A stretch of 64,000 bases of DNA from Nesterenkonia natronophila (GTDB lineage: Bacteria; Actinomycetota; Actinomycetes; Actinomycetales; Micrococcaceae), in contig NZ_QYZP01000003.1 in assembly GCF_003595215.1 (NCBI RefSeq), positions 248,001-312,000 on the forward strand, written 5' to 3'. The notes beneath the pieces were generated by a model. It was not told the origin of the DNA and made no database searches. It saw only the letters and a program-made list of their open reading frames with translations. The translations under genes were made by a program, and so were the position numbers. The number at the start of each line of letters is the position of its first letter. The stretch's first letter is position 1. Positions 39,089 to 51,255 of the stretch are shown in pieces.

Positions 39089-39562
39089 GTGAAAAGCATT
39101 CAGGTTCCCCTTCAACAGCTCGACCCTGAGTTGCCCCTGCCGCGTTATGCCCATGATGACGACGCCGGAGCTGATCTGGTCACCGCCGAGGACTTCACGC
39201 TGGCGCCGGGGGAGCGGCGCATGGTGCCCACTGGCATGGCTGTGGCGATTCCGACAGGTTGGGTCGGCCTGGTGCACCCGCGCAGCGGTCTGGCTGCTCG
39301 ACACGGGGTGAGCATAGTTAACGCTCCGGGGACGGTCGATTCCGGTTACCGCGGTGAACTGAAGGTCCTCCTGATCAACACCGATCCCACTCAGCCGGTG
39401 AGCTTCACGCGCGGTGACCGAATCGCTCAGATGGTTTTCCAAGAAGTGGCACGGGCACATTTCGTTCCAGTCGACAGGCTGCCAGAGACCTCGCGCGGAG
39501 CCGGCGGTTTCGGATCAAGCGGCTTGAGCTCGACCCCCGACCACTACGCACAACAGCGATAA
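39089..39562 (+). CDS. dut: dUTP diphosphatase
   Basis: 157-residue homotrimeric enzyme hydrolysing dUTP to dUMP, preventing uracil incorporation and supplying the dTMP precursor. All five motifs are present: DDDAGADL (I), [11 protein letters not shown] (II), [13 protein letters not shown] (III), [12 protein letters not shown] (IV) and the C-terminal [10 protein letters not shown] (V), which closes over the active site. The GTG at 39089 has AGGA just upstream. It is the first gene of a four-gene run with DUF3710, DUF3159 and an RNA methyltransferase. Confidence 0.97.
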   Translation: MKSIQVPLQQLDPELPLPRYAHDDDAGADLVTAEDFTLAPGERRMVPTGMAVAIPTGWVGLVHPRSGLAARHGVSIVNAPGTVDSGYRGELKVLLINTDPTQPVSFTRGDRIAQMVFQEVARAHFVPVDRLPETSRGAGGFGSSGLSSTPDHYAQQR

Positions 39563-39570
39563 GGAGTTTC

Positions 39571-40422
39571 ATGCTCTTCGGCAAGAAGAAGAAGGATCAG
39601 CCGCAGCGGCCGGCGACCATCAAGGAGGCCCTCGAGTCTGAGCCGGCCAACGATGAGCCTCAAGTGGAAATAACAGAGGCTGAGGTCTCTGGGGACAATG
39701 ATGCGGTGGCTGGTGATCAGGACGCGGTGACCGAATCGGCGACAGAGGACGCCACTCAGGAGGCTCCGACCCCTCCCACGACATTCAAGCCTGGTCAGGG
39801 TCCGCATGATGCTAGAGATGTGGACACCACCAAGGGTTACATCGATTTTGGGGCCATTCTCGTACCCGCTGCCAAGGGGCAGAAGATCCGTCTGGACATT
39901 GATCAGAAGACCAAGCGCGTGGTGTCCCTGACCATCACCATTGGTCAGGCAAGCGTCCAACTTCAGGCATTCTCCGCACCGAAGTCCGGCGGGGTGTGGC
40001 AGGACGTGCGTGAGCAGATTCAGGAGTCCGTCACCAAGCAGAAGGGACGAGCCAGAATCCTGGAAGGTCGGTTCGGCAAGGAGTTGCACGCTCGCGTACC
40101 CACTGTTCTGAAGGATGGCCGCCAAGGCTGGCGGGCGGCACGCTTCATCGGCAGTGAAGGCAGCCGATGGTTCCTGCGCGGGGTGATCGGTGGGCGAGGG
40201 GCAATCGACCGGAAAGCATCCGCCGGAGTCGAAGAACTGTTCTCCCGGATCGTGGTTGTCCGCGGCGACGATCCGTTGCCGCCGCGAGAGCTGCTGAAGC
40301 TGAAGCCGCCGGAAGGAGCTAAGCGCATCGGGGCGCGCGGTCAGCAGAACCGCACCAACGGGGTATCTGCCGCCACGAAACCCGGTGGCTCCGACAGCTC
40401 CAGCAACTCCTCAACCCCATGA
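39571..40422 (+). CDS. DUF3710 family protein
   Basis: 283-residue actinobacterial DUF3710 protein. A basic start (MLFGKKKKDQ) and an acidic low-complexity region to about residue 75 come before the conserved domain GYIDFGAILVPAAKGQKIRLDID, VWQDVREQIQESV, GRFGKELHARVP, RWFLRGVIGG and FSRIVVVRGDDPLPPRELLKLKPP. It is followed by a Ser/Asn-rich tail. No catalytic motif is visible and the function is unknown. It starts 8 bp after dut and overlaps the next gene by ATGA. Confidence 0.9.
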   Translation: MLFGKKKKDQPQRPATIKEALESEPANDEPQVEITEAEVSGDNDAVAGDQDAVTESATEDATQEAPTPPTTFKPGQGPHDARDVDTTKGYIDFGAILVPAAKGQKIRLDIDQKTKRVVSLTITIGQASVQLQAFSAPKSGGVWQDVREQIQESVTKQKGRARILEGRFGKELHARVPTVLKDGRQGWRAARFIGSEGSRWFLRGVIGGRGAIDRKASAGVEELFSRIVVVRGDDPLPPRELLKLKPPEGAKRIGARGQQNRTNGVSAATKPGGSDSSSNSSTP

Positions 40423-41087
40423 CATCGCAGGACCCCTTGGGCCAGCAGCTCTCAGGCTCAGCGGCCCGCCGACTCAGCACGCGTGAGGACGGCTCACTCG
40501 ATGTGATGGGATCAGTGGGGGGCTGGAGGGGCATCATCGAGGCCGCTTTGCCGGCAACGAGCTTCCTGACTGCTTATCTGCTCGTTGACGACCTGCCCCT
40601 TGCCATCATCCTTTCGATTGCGGTGGGCGCCCTCTTCTCAGTGGTGCGAATCGTGCAGCGCGGAAGTCTCATGCAGTCTCTCTCCGGTCTTGCCGGGGTG
40701 CTGATATGCGCTGCGTTCGCTCACTTCTCGGGAGAAGCCCGCGGCTACTACGTCCCCGGATTTTTCATTAATGTGGGCTACATCCTGGCGCTGACCATCT
40801 CTATAGCGGTGAAATGGCCGCTGATGGGCGTAATCTTCGGAGTCATCCGCGGTGAAGGTATGGAGTGGCGCCAAGATACGGTGCGACGTCGCAGCTACGC
40901 GGTGGCCACGTGGATCATCACCGCAGTTCTGGCCTCACGCCTCATTGTTCAGCTTCCACTGTACTTCGCCGACAACGAGACGGCCCTCGGCGTCACCCGT
41001 GTGGTGATGGGAGTCCCACTCTACGCTTTCGCTTTGTGGCTGGGTTGGATGATCACCCGGGAACGTGAGCCGAGCCCGCGGCAATGA
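40419..41087 (+). CDS. DUF3159 family membrane protein
   Basis: 222-residue protein with five or so transmembrane helices and short cytoplasmic ends, matching DUF3159: GGWRGIIEAALPATSFLTAYLL, ALFSVVRIVQRGSLMQSLSGLAGV, FINVGYILALTISIAVKWPLMGVI and RSYAVATWIITAVLASRLIVQLPLY. The function is unknown, and an intracellular-septation-like or transport role is only a guess. It starts in the ATGA overlap with DUF3710 and itself overlaps the RNA methyltransferase gene by 4 bp. Confidence 0.9.
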   Translation: MTSQDPLGQQLSGSAARRLSTREDGSLDVMGSVGGWRGIIEAALPATSFLTAYLLVDDLPLAIILSIAVGALFSVVRIVQRGSLMQSLSGLAGVLICAAFAHFSGEARGYYVPGFFINVGYILALTISIAVKWPLMGVIFGVIRGEGMEWRQDTVRRRSYAVATWIITAVLASRLIVQLPLYFADNETALGVTRVVMGVPLYAFALWLGWMITREREPSPRQ

Positions 41088-42502
41088 CGGGACACCAGAT
41101 ACTGACACTGGCAGTGGGGCAGATGTCCCACGGCGGTCACTGTGTGGCCCGGCATGAGGGAAGAGTTGTCTTCGTCCGGCACGCCGTGCCGGGTGAGACA
41201 GTTCGCGCAGTGGTCACTGACGGAAGCAGCACGTCGCGCTTCTGGCGCGCTGATGTCATCGACGTCCTGGAAGGTTCCGACCACCGCCGCCGTCACCCCT
41301 GGAAGCAGGCCGACGCCCTGCGTGCCTATGATCATGACCAACTGCCGGTCGGAGGCGCCGACTACGGTCACATCACGGACGTCCACCAACGGCGACTGAA
41401 GTCGCAGGTTTTTCGAGACACGATGCAGCGAATCGGCAGTATCGACATCAGTACCCTCGACACCGACCACATGGGGCCCGAGGGTGACATCATCGCAGAG
41501 CACCTGCCCGGAGCTGACGCTGCGGGGATGCATTGGCGCACGAGGGTCAGTTTCGGTGTTGTCGGGGGTTCGCTGGCTATGAAGCCCAGCAGGTCTCATG
41601 AGCTCATTCCGCTGCGATCCATGCCATTGGCGGTGGAATCGGTCGGGGCCTCCGGAATCTTCTCGTGGAACTTCGCAGGTGCCCGCAGTGTCGATGTTGT
41701 GGCACCCGGGGGAGAAGAGCCCCTGACACTGATCGTCCGCACGGGGAGCCCCAGCGGTTCGGAGTCTCCCACAGGGCTCGAGGGCAGGCTTATGGATCTC
41801 GCCGCGTCGTCTCCGAAGGTCGGCAGCATCATTCTGGCGGCAGAGACAGCTCCGTCCCGCCGAGGCCGTCGTCGTTATGACCAGCTGCAGCCTTCCAGCG
41901 TTGACTATCGTGTGGTGGTGGGAGACCGCACGATCAGCGAGCCGCTGCCGACCCCGGTGGGGGACCGTTTGGCTGTGACTCTTCCTCCCGAGGGTTTCTG
42001 GCAGATTCACCGCAGCGCGCCCAGTGCACTGGTCCGCACCGTGGACCGCATGGCTCATCTTCCAGCTGGCGGCTCAGCAATTGACCTGTATGCCGGTGCT
42101 GGCCTGTTCACAGCCTGGGCAGCCTCGCGCACAGGGGCCTCCGGACAGGTGCTCTCCGTCGAGGCTGCGTCACCGACATCGGATGCGGCGCGGAAGCTCT
42201 TTGCGGGAGTGCCGAATGTGGAGGTCGTCCAGGCCACTGCCGAAAGCACGGCGAACAGACTCGTCACCAGCGACCTGGTCGTCTTGGACCCTCCGCGGAC
42301 TGGGGCAGCCAAGCGGGTCCTGTCCGGAATTGACGCCGCTGATCCTGGTCAGATCATCTATATCTCCTGCGACCCCGCCTCTTTCGCCCGGGATTCCAGG
42401 CTGCTCTGTGACCTCGGGTGGACCATCAGAGACATTGCCCTGCTCGACCTGTATCCCAATACGCATCACATGGAATCTGTCGCCCTCTTCGAACGCTCCT
42501 AA
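41084..42502 (+). CDS. TRAM-domain class I RNA (uracil-C5) methyltransferase
   Basis: 472-residue SAM-dependent methyltransferase of the RlmD/TrmA type, acting on a uridine in rRNA or tRNA. A TRAM-like beta-barrel at the N-terminus (about 1-65) is followed by a middle domain, then the Rossmann domain with [17 protein letters not shown] (SAM site), [15 protein letters not shown] and the catalytic Cys in [13 protein letters not shown]. The four Cys of the RlmD iron-sulphur cluster are not present, so it is the cluster-free form. The exact nucleotide target is unknown. It is the last gene of the dut run. Confidence 0.92.
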   Translation: MTGHQILTLAVGQMSHGGHCVARHEGRVVFVRHAVPGETVRAVVTDGSSTSRFWRADVIDVLEGSDHRRRHPWKQADALRAYDHDQLPVGGADYGHITDVHQRRLKSQVFRDTMQRIGSIDISTLDTDHMGPEGDIIAEHLPGADAAGMHWRTRVSFGVVGGSLAMKPSRSHELIPLRSMPLAVESVGASGIFSWNFAGARSVDVVAPGGEEPLTLIVRTGSPSGSESPTGLEGRLMDLAASSPKVGSIILAAETAPSRRGRRRYDQLQPSSVDYRVVVGDRTISEPLPTPVGDRLAVTLPPEGFWQIHRSAPSALVRTVDRMAHLPAGGSAIDLYAGAGLFTAWAASRTGASGQVLSVEAASPTSDAARKLFAGVPNVEVVQATAESTANRLVTSDLVVLDPPRTGAAKRVLSGIDAADPGQIIYISCDPASFARDSRLLCDLGWTIRDIALLDLYPNTHHMESVALFERS

Positions 42503-42626
42503 CCCCTGTGTGACTGGGGTGAGTCGCACCTATGCCGATCGACCCGCCGGTATGAGTAGGATGGATATCGATGAGCGCGCACCCAAGCGCTGTGGCAGCC
42601 CGCCAACGAGACTAAGGAGTCTAAGC

Positions 42627-45461
<2,835 letters not shown>

Positions 45462-45483
45462 TCGGCACCAGCGTAGGAGCTTA

Positions 45484-45517
45484 GCGGGAGGGCAGGTCCG
45501 CGGACCTGCCCTCCCGC
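45484..45517. terminator. Perfect 17-bp hairpin between acnA and dnaE2
   Basis: Arms 45484-45500 and 45501-45517 are fully complementary with no separating bases, centred on CCGCGG, so the loop is about 4 nt after fraying. It sits 23 bases after the acnA stop and 16 bases after the dnaE2 stop on the other strand. It is a likely bidirectional terminator. Confidence 0.75.
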
Positions 45518-45532
45518 GCTGTTAACCGGCAG

Positions 45533-48500
45533 TCAGCTTAGGTCTTCCTGCAGGTCCCAGGCCCGGGTGGCCTGGACAGTGACCGCTCGAGGGCCGGTGC
45601 GGCGTATGGTCCCCTCCGCCATGAGCATTTTTGCTGCGAAGAGAGCTCGGCCTGTGTTGGCCTGACCTTCATCGAAAAAGGACAGGTCCACCACACCGGT
45701 GCCGTCGTCCAGAGAGATGAAAACCACTCGTTTGCCTGATGCCATAGGGGGGGTTTGGGTAGCGACCCGAATTCCAGCTACACAAACAGCGGCACCACTG
45801 CGCTTGTGCAGAAGATCCTTAGCGAAAGTGACACCTACACCTGCAAGTTGCTCACGGTGCACGCTCATCACATGATCAGTTGTGTCCACACTGGTCAGCT
45901 CGAGTTCAGTGGCCAGAATTTCGGTATTGGTGGGACCTGACTCGACGGTAGGAAGATTGCTGGTCTCAGTATCGGATAGAGGGAGAGCCAGCTGACCGGC
46001 TGAAGGAGGAGACCGTCTCTGCTGAGCTTTGCGTTGACCAGTGCGCTCGATCCAGGCAAAGAGATCATTACGACGAGTCCGCTCTGTTCCCCCCGGAAGA
46101 AAAGAGTCCAGAGCACCCACTCTCGCCAGCGCCTTCATAGTGTTGAACCGAGGTTTGGCGCGATCGCGCAGATCTGCCAGTGAATGAAAGGGCTGTTCTT
46201 TTTCAATTCGGTGGACTTCAGCCGCCGAGATTCCTTTGAGTGTGGTCAGTGCCATGCGGATGCCCCAGGTGAGATCCGGCTTGTTCTCGGTAGATGACGG
46301 TATCGGATATGGAAGCTGTTCCAACCGGTAGTGCCCCCTAGACCGATTGGCGTCCATCGGAAGTAAGGGGATCTGGAGGCGACGCGCCTCAGCCACCAAC
46401 AACCGCAGCGGATACATACCAGGGTCGTGTTCGAACAACCCCGTCATAAAAGCGGCCGGATAATGTGTCTTCAGCCATGCGGACTGGTACGTAGGAACGG
46501 CAAAAGCAGCAGCGTGGGCTTTGCAGAAGCCGAATGAACCGAAACTGGCCAGCTGACGCCACACCTCATCAATAACCTCCTGTGCATAACCGCGTTCCGC
46601 TGTCCTGGAACGGAAATAGGCCTCTACCTCGATGCTCTCGTGTTCTTTGGACAATGACCTTCGCAGCACATCTGCAGTAGCAAGCCCACAGTCCGTCATG
46701 GTGTCGAAAATCCGCAAGACCTGCTCGTGATAGACAATGACGCCGCAGGTCTCCTCCAGAATGGGGATGAGATCAGAATGCGGGTAGCGGGTGGTTTCGA
46801 AACCGTGGCGTCGTTCAAGAAAAGGTCTGACCATCCCTGCTCCCATCGGTCCGGGCCGGAAAAGGGAAATGTCAAGAATAAGGTCCTCGAGAGAAGTTGG
46901 AATGAGCTTCCCAATAAGCTCCCGCTGACCCGGTGACTCAATTTGGAAGCAGCCCAGGGTGTGTGTTGATTGGATCAGATCAAAGGTTTCCTGGTCTTGA
47001 AAACTGATCGTATTGAGATCGATACGTTGACCACTGGTGCGCGCTATCTCGTCAAGGCAGTGTGCAATGGCCGACTGCATGCGAACTCCCAAGATATCTA
47101 ACTTGATAAAGCCTGCCGGATCCATATCATCTTTGCCGAATTGACTCATCGGCAGGCCTGTCACGCCGCTCGGTTGTACAGGTGTGAGCCTCAGCAGGTC
47201 TTTGTCCCCAAGGATTACCCCACAGGGGTGTGTTGAGATGTGCCGGGGCAGCCGGTCGAGGCGTTCTGTGAGATCCACCAGCAGGTCCAACTGGGTACGT
47301 CCGGAGCCACGTTCACTCTCGATTCGTTGGGCCAATTGTTTCAGCTCAGGCTTGTCCTCCAAGGCCTGTCGGAACTCCCGAGCGGGGAAGCGCCACATGA
47401 TTTCTGCCAGCTGATCAAGCTCTTCGTCAGGAAGCCCCAGAGCCATACCCGCATCACGTACAGCTCCGCGGATCCGATAAGCATTCTGCATACTCATCAA
47501 AGTCACCCGTTCTCGGCCGAACCTGTCAAAGACTTTCTGATAGATCTCGTGGCGGCGCGCAGATTCAACGTCAATGTCAATATCGGGCAGTGTGGTGCGA
47601 CGCCGTGAGAGAAACCGTTCAAAGATCAGCCCATGCTTCATAGGATCTATGGGGCTGATCCCCAACGCGTGAACAACGAGTGAGGAGACTCCTGACCCGC
47701 GGGCTGCACATCGCACTCCGAGCTCATGAATCAGCCGTACGACTTCCGCAACGGTAAGAAAATAAGAGGAGAAGCCCAGCTCTCTGATGATCGCGAACTC
47801 GTGTTCCAGCCGTTCCCGGACCTGGGGCTCCTCCAGCCGGTGGCTTAGGCCCTTTTCACAGCGAAACCGCAGTTCCTCATCTGCGGATCCCTCGATGCCG
47901 ATCACATGTGCCTCAGGGATTTTCGGCACCCCGTAGGTCATATGGTGTATGGGATCAATCTGACAGGTGAGGGCCAATTCTTCAGTGGCAGAGAGAACAT
48001 CAGCAGGGTCAGCAGCCACTGTGCTGGCCTCACAGATCTCAGCTGCGATGCAACGCATCTCCGGCTCAGGTTTGAGCCAGCCCTGGTCATTGGGCTGTAA
48101 CGGTGCAGAATCCAAACTGCTGAGCACCCGCACAGCATCCAGCACATCAGCTGTAGCCGCTTCATCGGCTGCGCGCAGCCGCACCTCGTTGGTAAGTACC
48201 GTAGGTACGCGGCAGGCGGCAGCAGCCGAGAGCATTCGTGCTGCATGGGCGGTGGAGAGTTCCTCTCCCGGAGGAGCAAGATGAGAGACAAGTTCAACAT
48301 AGACAGCAGCACCAAGTGCCTGGTGCCATTGGCGCAGTGCGTTTCTGGCCGGTCGGTAGCGACGTGCTGCTGCCAGCCTCCCCACATCGGATTCTGTACC
48401 CAATAGGACGAACAGCCGAGGTGAGTCGAAGCTGACCGGGAGGCACTGCTGAGCAAGCCGCACCCGTGAGAGCGCGGGTTCAGGACCGCCAGTGGTGGCC

Positions 48501-48802
48501 CTTGTTCCTTCATGGGCCGCTGAGACTGCCTGACACAGTGCGGCGTAACCCTCGCTGCTGCCATGGGCCAAAACGGTGACACGTCCATGGTCTTTCACTG
48601 CGAGGTTCGCCCCAAGGATGGGTGTGAGCCCGTGCTCAGTGCAGGCCTCGATATGTTGGACTGCCCCATAGAGCCCGTCGCGGTCAGTCAAAGCCAAGGC
48701 CTGGGATCCTCCAGCCGCCGCTGCAGCAGCCAGTTCACCAGGGGTCGCTGTTCCGTAGTGGCTTGAGAAACAACTTGCCACATGTAGGTGGGTGAAGGTC
48801 AT
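45533..48802 (-). CDS. dnaE2: Error-prone DNA polymerase III alpha subunit DnaE2
   Basis: 1089-residue C-family polymerase used for translesion synthesis and damage-induced mutagenesis. The N-terminal PHP domain starts FTHLHVASCFSSHYG. The polymerase catalytic Asp are in PDIDIDVESARR, and the region GFCKAHAAAFAVPTYQSAWLKTHYPAAFMTGL follows. A helix-hairpin-helix part and a C-terminal OB fold (VCVAGIRVATQTPP, RVVFISLDDGTGVVDL) complete it. It lacks the beta-clamp/tau-binding extension of DnaE1, which fits DnaE2. The ATG at 48800-48802 overlaps the preceding gene by ATGA. GC content in the middle of the gene is visibly lower than the surroundings. Usual partners imuA'/imuB are absent here. Confidence 0.93.
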   Translation of the reverse strand: MTFTHLHVASCFSSHYGTATPGELAAAAAAGGSQALALTDRDGLYGAVQHIEACTEHGLTPILGANLAVKDHGRVTVLAHGSSEGYAALCQAVSAAHEGTRATTGGPEPALSRVRLAQQCLPVSFDSPRLFVLLGTESDVGRLAAARRYRPARNALRQWHQALGAAVYVELVSHLAPPGEELSTAHAARMLSAAAACRVPTVLTNEVRLRAADEAATADVLDAVRVLSSLDSAPLQPNDQGWLKPEPEMRCIAAEICEASTVAADPADVLSATEELALTCQIDPIHHMTYGVPKIPEAHVIGIEGSADEELRFRCEKGLSHRLEEPQVRERLEHEFAIIRELGFSSYFLTVAEVVRLIHELGVRCAARGSGVSSLVVHALGISPIDPMKHGLIFERFLSRRRTTLPDIDIDVESARRHEIYQKVFDRFGRERVTLMSMQNAYRIRGAVRDAGMALGLPDEELDQLAEIMWRFPAREFRQALEDKPELKQLAQRIESERGSGRTQLDLLVDLTERLDRLPRHISTHPCGVILGDKDLLRLTPVQPSGVTGLPMSQFGKDDMDPAGFIKLDILGVRMQSAIAHCLDEIARTSGQRIDLNTISFQDQETFDLIQSTHTLGCFQIESPGQRELIGKLIPTSLEDLILDISLFRPGPMGAGMVRPFLERRHGFETTRYPHSDLIPILEETCGVIVYHEQVLRIFDTMTDCGLATADVLRRSLSKEHESIEVEAYFRSRTAERGYAQEVIDEVWRQLASFGSFGFCKAHAAAFAVPTYQSAWLKTHYPAAFMTGLFEHDPGMYPLRLLVAEARRLQIPLLPMDANRSRGHYRLEQLPYPIPSSTENKPDLTWGIRMALTTLKGISAAEVHRIEKEQPFHSLADLRDRAKPRFNTMKALARVGALDSFLPGGTERTRRNDLFAWIERTGQRKAQQRRSPPSAGQLALPLSDTETSNLPTVESGPTNTEILATELELTSVDTTDHVMSVHREQLAGVGVTFAKDLLHKRSGAAVCVAGIRVATQTPPMASGKRVVFISLDDGTGVVDLSFFDEGQANTGRALFAAKMLMAEGTIRRTGPRAVTVQATRAWDLQEDLS

Positions 48803-49263
48803 TCCACCGCCTCGGGCGCCTGCGGGTTCTCGTGAATGCGCAGCAGACGCCACCGCTCAGCCGCCAAGCTCCTGCCGAGATCTACAGTGATCCGCTCCGC
48901 GGTGAGCGGGTCCTGTATTTGGATGCGCCACACCTCCTGGGAGACCAAACCGGCCCGCCCTCGTTCAGCGCGGGAGTCTTCAGCCCACCAGCGGCGGCGG
49001 GCGAACCAACGGAGAGGCTCGGCGATCACGTCATAACCACGTTCTCGCCACCACAGGTGTAGCGGGAGGCCCTGTTCACTCACCACCACTTCTACATGTT
49101 CTGTGATCCGCACTTCAGGCGATCCGATAGTGTCCTCGGACGTTCTCCTTCGCGCATAGGCCGCAGCTGTCTCTGCCGAGACCAAACGCGTCACTCCGGG
49201 TGGGGGCCCTGAGCGTTGCCGCAGCCCAGACGGGGCGGAGAAGTAATGAGGATGTGCTGTCAT
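48799..49263 (-). CDS. DUF6504-like protein coupled to dnaE2
   Basis: 154-residue protein with no domain that I can name with certainty. EPLRWFARRRWWAEDSRAERG and EVWRIQIQDPLTAERITVDLGRSLAAERWRLLRIHE resemble the small DUF6504 proteins that lie beside dnaE2 or imuB in actinobacteria. It may be a fused remnant of an ImuB-like C-terminus or an accessory factor of the mutasome. The ATG at 49261-49263 has AAGGAG 8 bases upstream. It overlaps dnaE2 by 4 bp, so the two are made together, and a LexA-type box lies 60 bp upstream. Confidence 0.7.
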   Translation of the reverse strand: MTAHPHYFSAPSGLRQRSGPPPGVTRLVSAETAAAYARRRTSEDTIGSPEVRITEHVEVVVSEQGLPLHLWWRERGYDVIAEPLRWFARRRWWAEDSRAERGRAGLVSQEVWRIQIQDPLTAERITVDLGRSLAAERWRLLRIHENPQAPEAVE

Positions 49264-49322
49264 TGTCAGGCTCCTTGCATCATGGCGCGAACCTGATGGG
49301 AAGCGCGGAGCACCCATCGTAT

Positions 49323-49338
49323 TCGAACATAGATTCGA
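49323..49338 (-). promoter_or_regulatory. LexA (SOS) box before the dnaE2 operon
   Basis: TCGAACATAGATTCGA matches the actinobacterial/Bacillus-type SOS box TCGAAC-N4-GTTCGA with one mismatch (ATTCGA for GTTCGA). It is 60 bp upstream of the operon's first start codon, in a promoter position, so damage-induced expression is expected. Confidence 0.75.
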
Positions 49339-49505
49339 TAGCAATGCAGAGCTTACGCCTGACCCTGGAGACCCTTCCGCTCCGGTGATAGGCACCGCAC
49401 ACGCAGTAACTATCCGGGAAAAGCTCAGCTGGGCATGGTCGGGTGAACAAAGAATCTGCCGAAGAAGAGTAAACGCAGATCAAGTGCACCAGGGGAGGAA
49501 ATCAC

Positions 49506-51098
49506 ATGCGCGTTGTTGTTGTGGGAGCTACCGGGAATGCCGGTTCTGCTGTGCTGGAGGAGCTCTCTATCCGGACGGAGGTCACTTCCATCCTCGGACT
49601 TGCCCGGCGCCTACCGGATGCTGAGGTGGAACCGTTCTGCCATGCGGAGTGGGACAGCGTAGATATCCAGAGCCCTGATTCGACAGCCACCCTGGCCGAG
49701 CTCTTCTCCGGTGCAGATGCCGTGATCCATCTGGCTTGGCTGATTCAGCCGAATTCCCAACGAGAGCTGTTGCGCCGAGTGAATGTCAACGGCACGGAGC
49801 ATGTGCTCAAGGCCGCAGCCGAAGCCGGTGTGCGAAGAATAGCAGTGGCTTCCTCGGTGGGCGCCTATTCTCCGGTGGATGATGACCATCCTCGCGACGA
49901 ATCTTGGGGGACGGAGGGCATCGCTGGTTCGCACTACAGCGAAGACAAAGCGGCCCAGGAGCGGGTGATGGACGCCTTTGAAGCAGCACATCCAGAGATC
50001 GCTCTGGCCAGACTTCGTCCTGGACTGATTTTCCAAGCTGCGGCGGGGTCGGAGATTCAGCGCTACTTCCTGGGAAAACTGGCCCCAGTGCAGCTTCTGA
50101 ACACAGTGCGCCCGCCCATGGTCCCTATGCCGAACGGCATTAGAGTTCAGGCAGTCCATGCCCGCGACGTCGCAAGAGCCTACGCTGAGGCGATTATCCG
50201 TGGAGCCCGGGGTGCTTTCAATATTGCTTCCGACGATGTCCTCACCGGCGAAGCGCTGGCCTCGATCATTTCGGGGCGCAGCGGCAAAGCCAGCATTTCC
50301 GTGCCGTTTTCGCCTCTGAAGCCGCTGGTCAAGTCTGCGCATCGCGCGCGACTGCTGCCCACGGACGAAGGGTGGCTGGAGATGGCGCGTCACTCGCCGA
50401 TCATGGACACCTCACGAGCACGTTCCACGCTGGGGTGGAGTCCAGAACTCTCCGGGGCAGACGCCTTGAACGAACTGCTGGAGGCCATGGGAGAGGGGGA
50501 GGGGCGTGGTTCGATTCCGCTTCGTCCACGCAGTGAATCGTCTTTGACTGAGCATCCGCTCCCTGCTCAAAATCATCAACTACCTCCCGGTATCGATACC
50601 GGACTGCTGCGCAGCTATATGGCAGATCACCTTGCAGGTGCCACTGCAGGACTGAAACGCATTCAGGCGATGGCGGCCGCTTTTGAGGACACGCCCGTCT
50701 ATCCGCAGCTGTCCCAAGTGGCGGAAGCTATCGGCTCCGAACATCAGTGGCTCAGCAGACTGATCCAGAGTCAAGGTTTTCCTCGTCCAGCTGTTGCTGC
50801 CCCAGCACTCTGGGTGGGGGAACGGCTGAGCCGGGCCAAACCATACGCCAGACCGTTGAAACGGTCGCCAGCAGCTCTGGTGTTGGAGACAGAACTCATG
50901 TTGGGAGCCGTCACCGCCAAGCGTCAGGGATGGGAGGTGCTCTCGGACTACGCCGAGGAGCTCGGAGTCGATCGCTCGGTGTTCGATCAACTGATCGAGG
51001 CCGCCGATGATCAGCGGGAGCATCTTGACCAAGTTCATGCTTATGCTCGGCCCAAGGTCTTCCGCAGAGGCCGCTCCACTTTTTCGCTGGAGGAGTGA
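49506..51098 (+). CDS. NAD-dependent epimerase-like protein with C-terminal helical domain
   Basis: 530-residue two-part protein. Residues 1 to about 325 are an extended SDR with the NAD loop VVGATGNAGSAVLEEL, VIHLAWLIQP, a Ser/Tyr/Lys set in IAVASSVGAYSP and SHYSEDKAAQE, and FNIASDDVLTGEAL. Residues about 355-515 are all-helical with repeated Glu/His pairs (SEHQWL, LETELMLG, QREHLDQVH), resembling a ferritin-like four-helix bundle. Substrate unknown. The ATG has GGAGGAA about 7 bases upstream. It is divergent from the dnaE2 operon. The C-terminal assignment is inference. Confidence 0.8.
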   Translation: MRVVVVGATGNAGSAVLEELSIRTEVTSILGLARRLPDAEVEPFCHAEWDSVDIQSPDSTATLAELFSGADAVIHLAWLIQPNSQRELLRRVNVNGTEHVLKAAAEAGVRRIAVASSVGAYSPVDDDHPRDESWGTEGIAGSHYSEDKAAQERVMDAFEAAHPEIALARLRPGLIFQAAAGSEIQRYFLGKLAPVQLLNTVRPPMVPMPNGIRVQAVHARDVARAYAEAIIRGARGAFNIASDDVLTGEALASIISGRSGKASISVPFSPLKPLVKSAHRARLLPTDEGWLEMARHSPIMDTSRARSTLGWSPELSGADALNELLEAMGEGEGRGSIPLRPRSESSLTEHPLPAQNHQLPPGIDTGLLRSYMADHLAGATAGLKRIQAMAAAFEDTPVYPQLSQVAEAIGSEHQWLSRLIQSQGFPRPAVAAPALWVGERLSRAKPYARPLKRSPAALVLETELMLGAVTAKRQGWEVLSDYAEELGVDRSVFDQLIEAADDQREHLDQVHAYARPKVFRRGRSTFSLEE

Positions 51099-51255
51099 AG
51101 CGCGGTGCTCCCTCGGTTGGGCTTCGAGGAGGAGGCTGCATCCACTCCTCGGTAGCCGGAGTTCAGCTGAGAAGGACCTATTCCTCTTTTGAGTTACTCG
51201 TAAAAAGGGTAGGCTGAGTGTGACCGTCCAATCAGATGAAGAACAGAGGAGTGCC

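Noticed and set aside
42024-42626. 600-bp N-terminal extension of the aconitase frame
   Set aside because: It is Arg/Ser-rich shadow sequence inside the methyltransferase gene; GTG 42627 has a good ribosome site and matches the family N-terminus.
51190-51220. Sigma-B-type promoter (GTTA...GGGTAG) before katA
   Set aside because: GGGTAG is present, but no GNNT element lies at the 14-16 base spacing.
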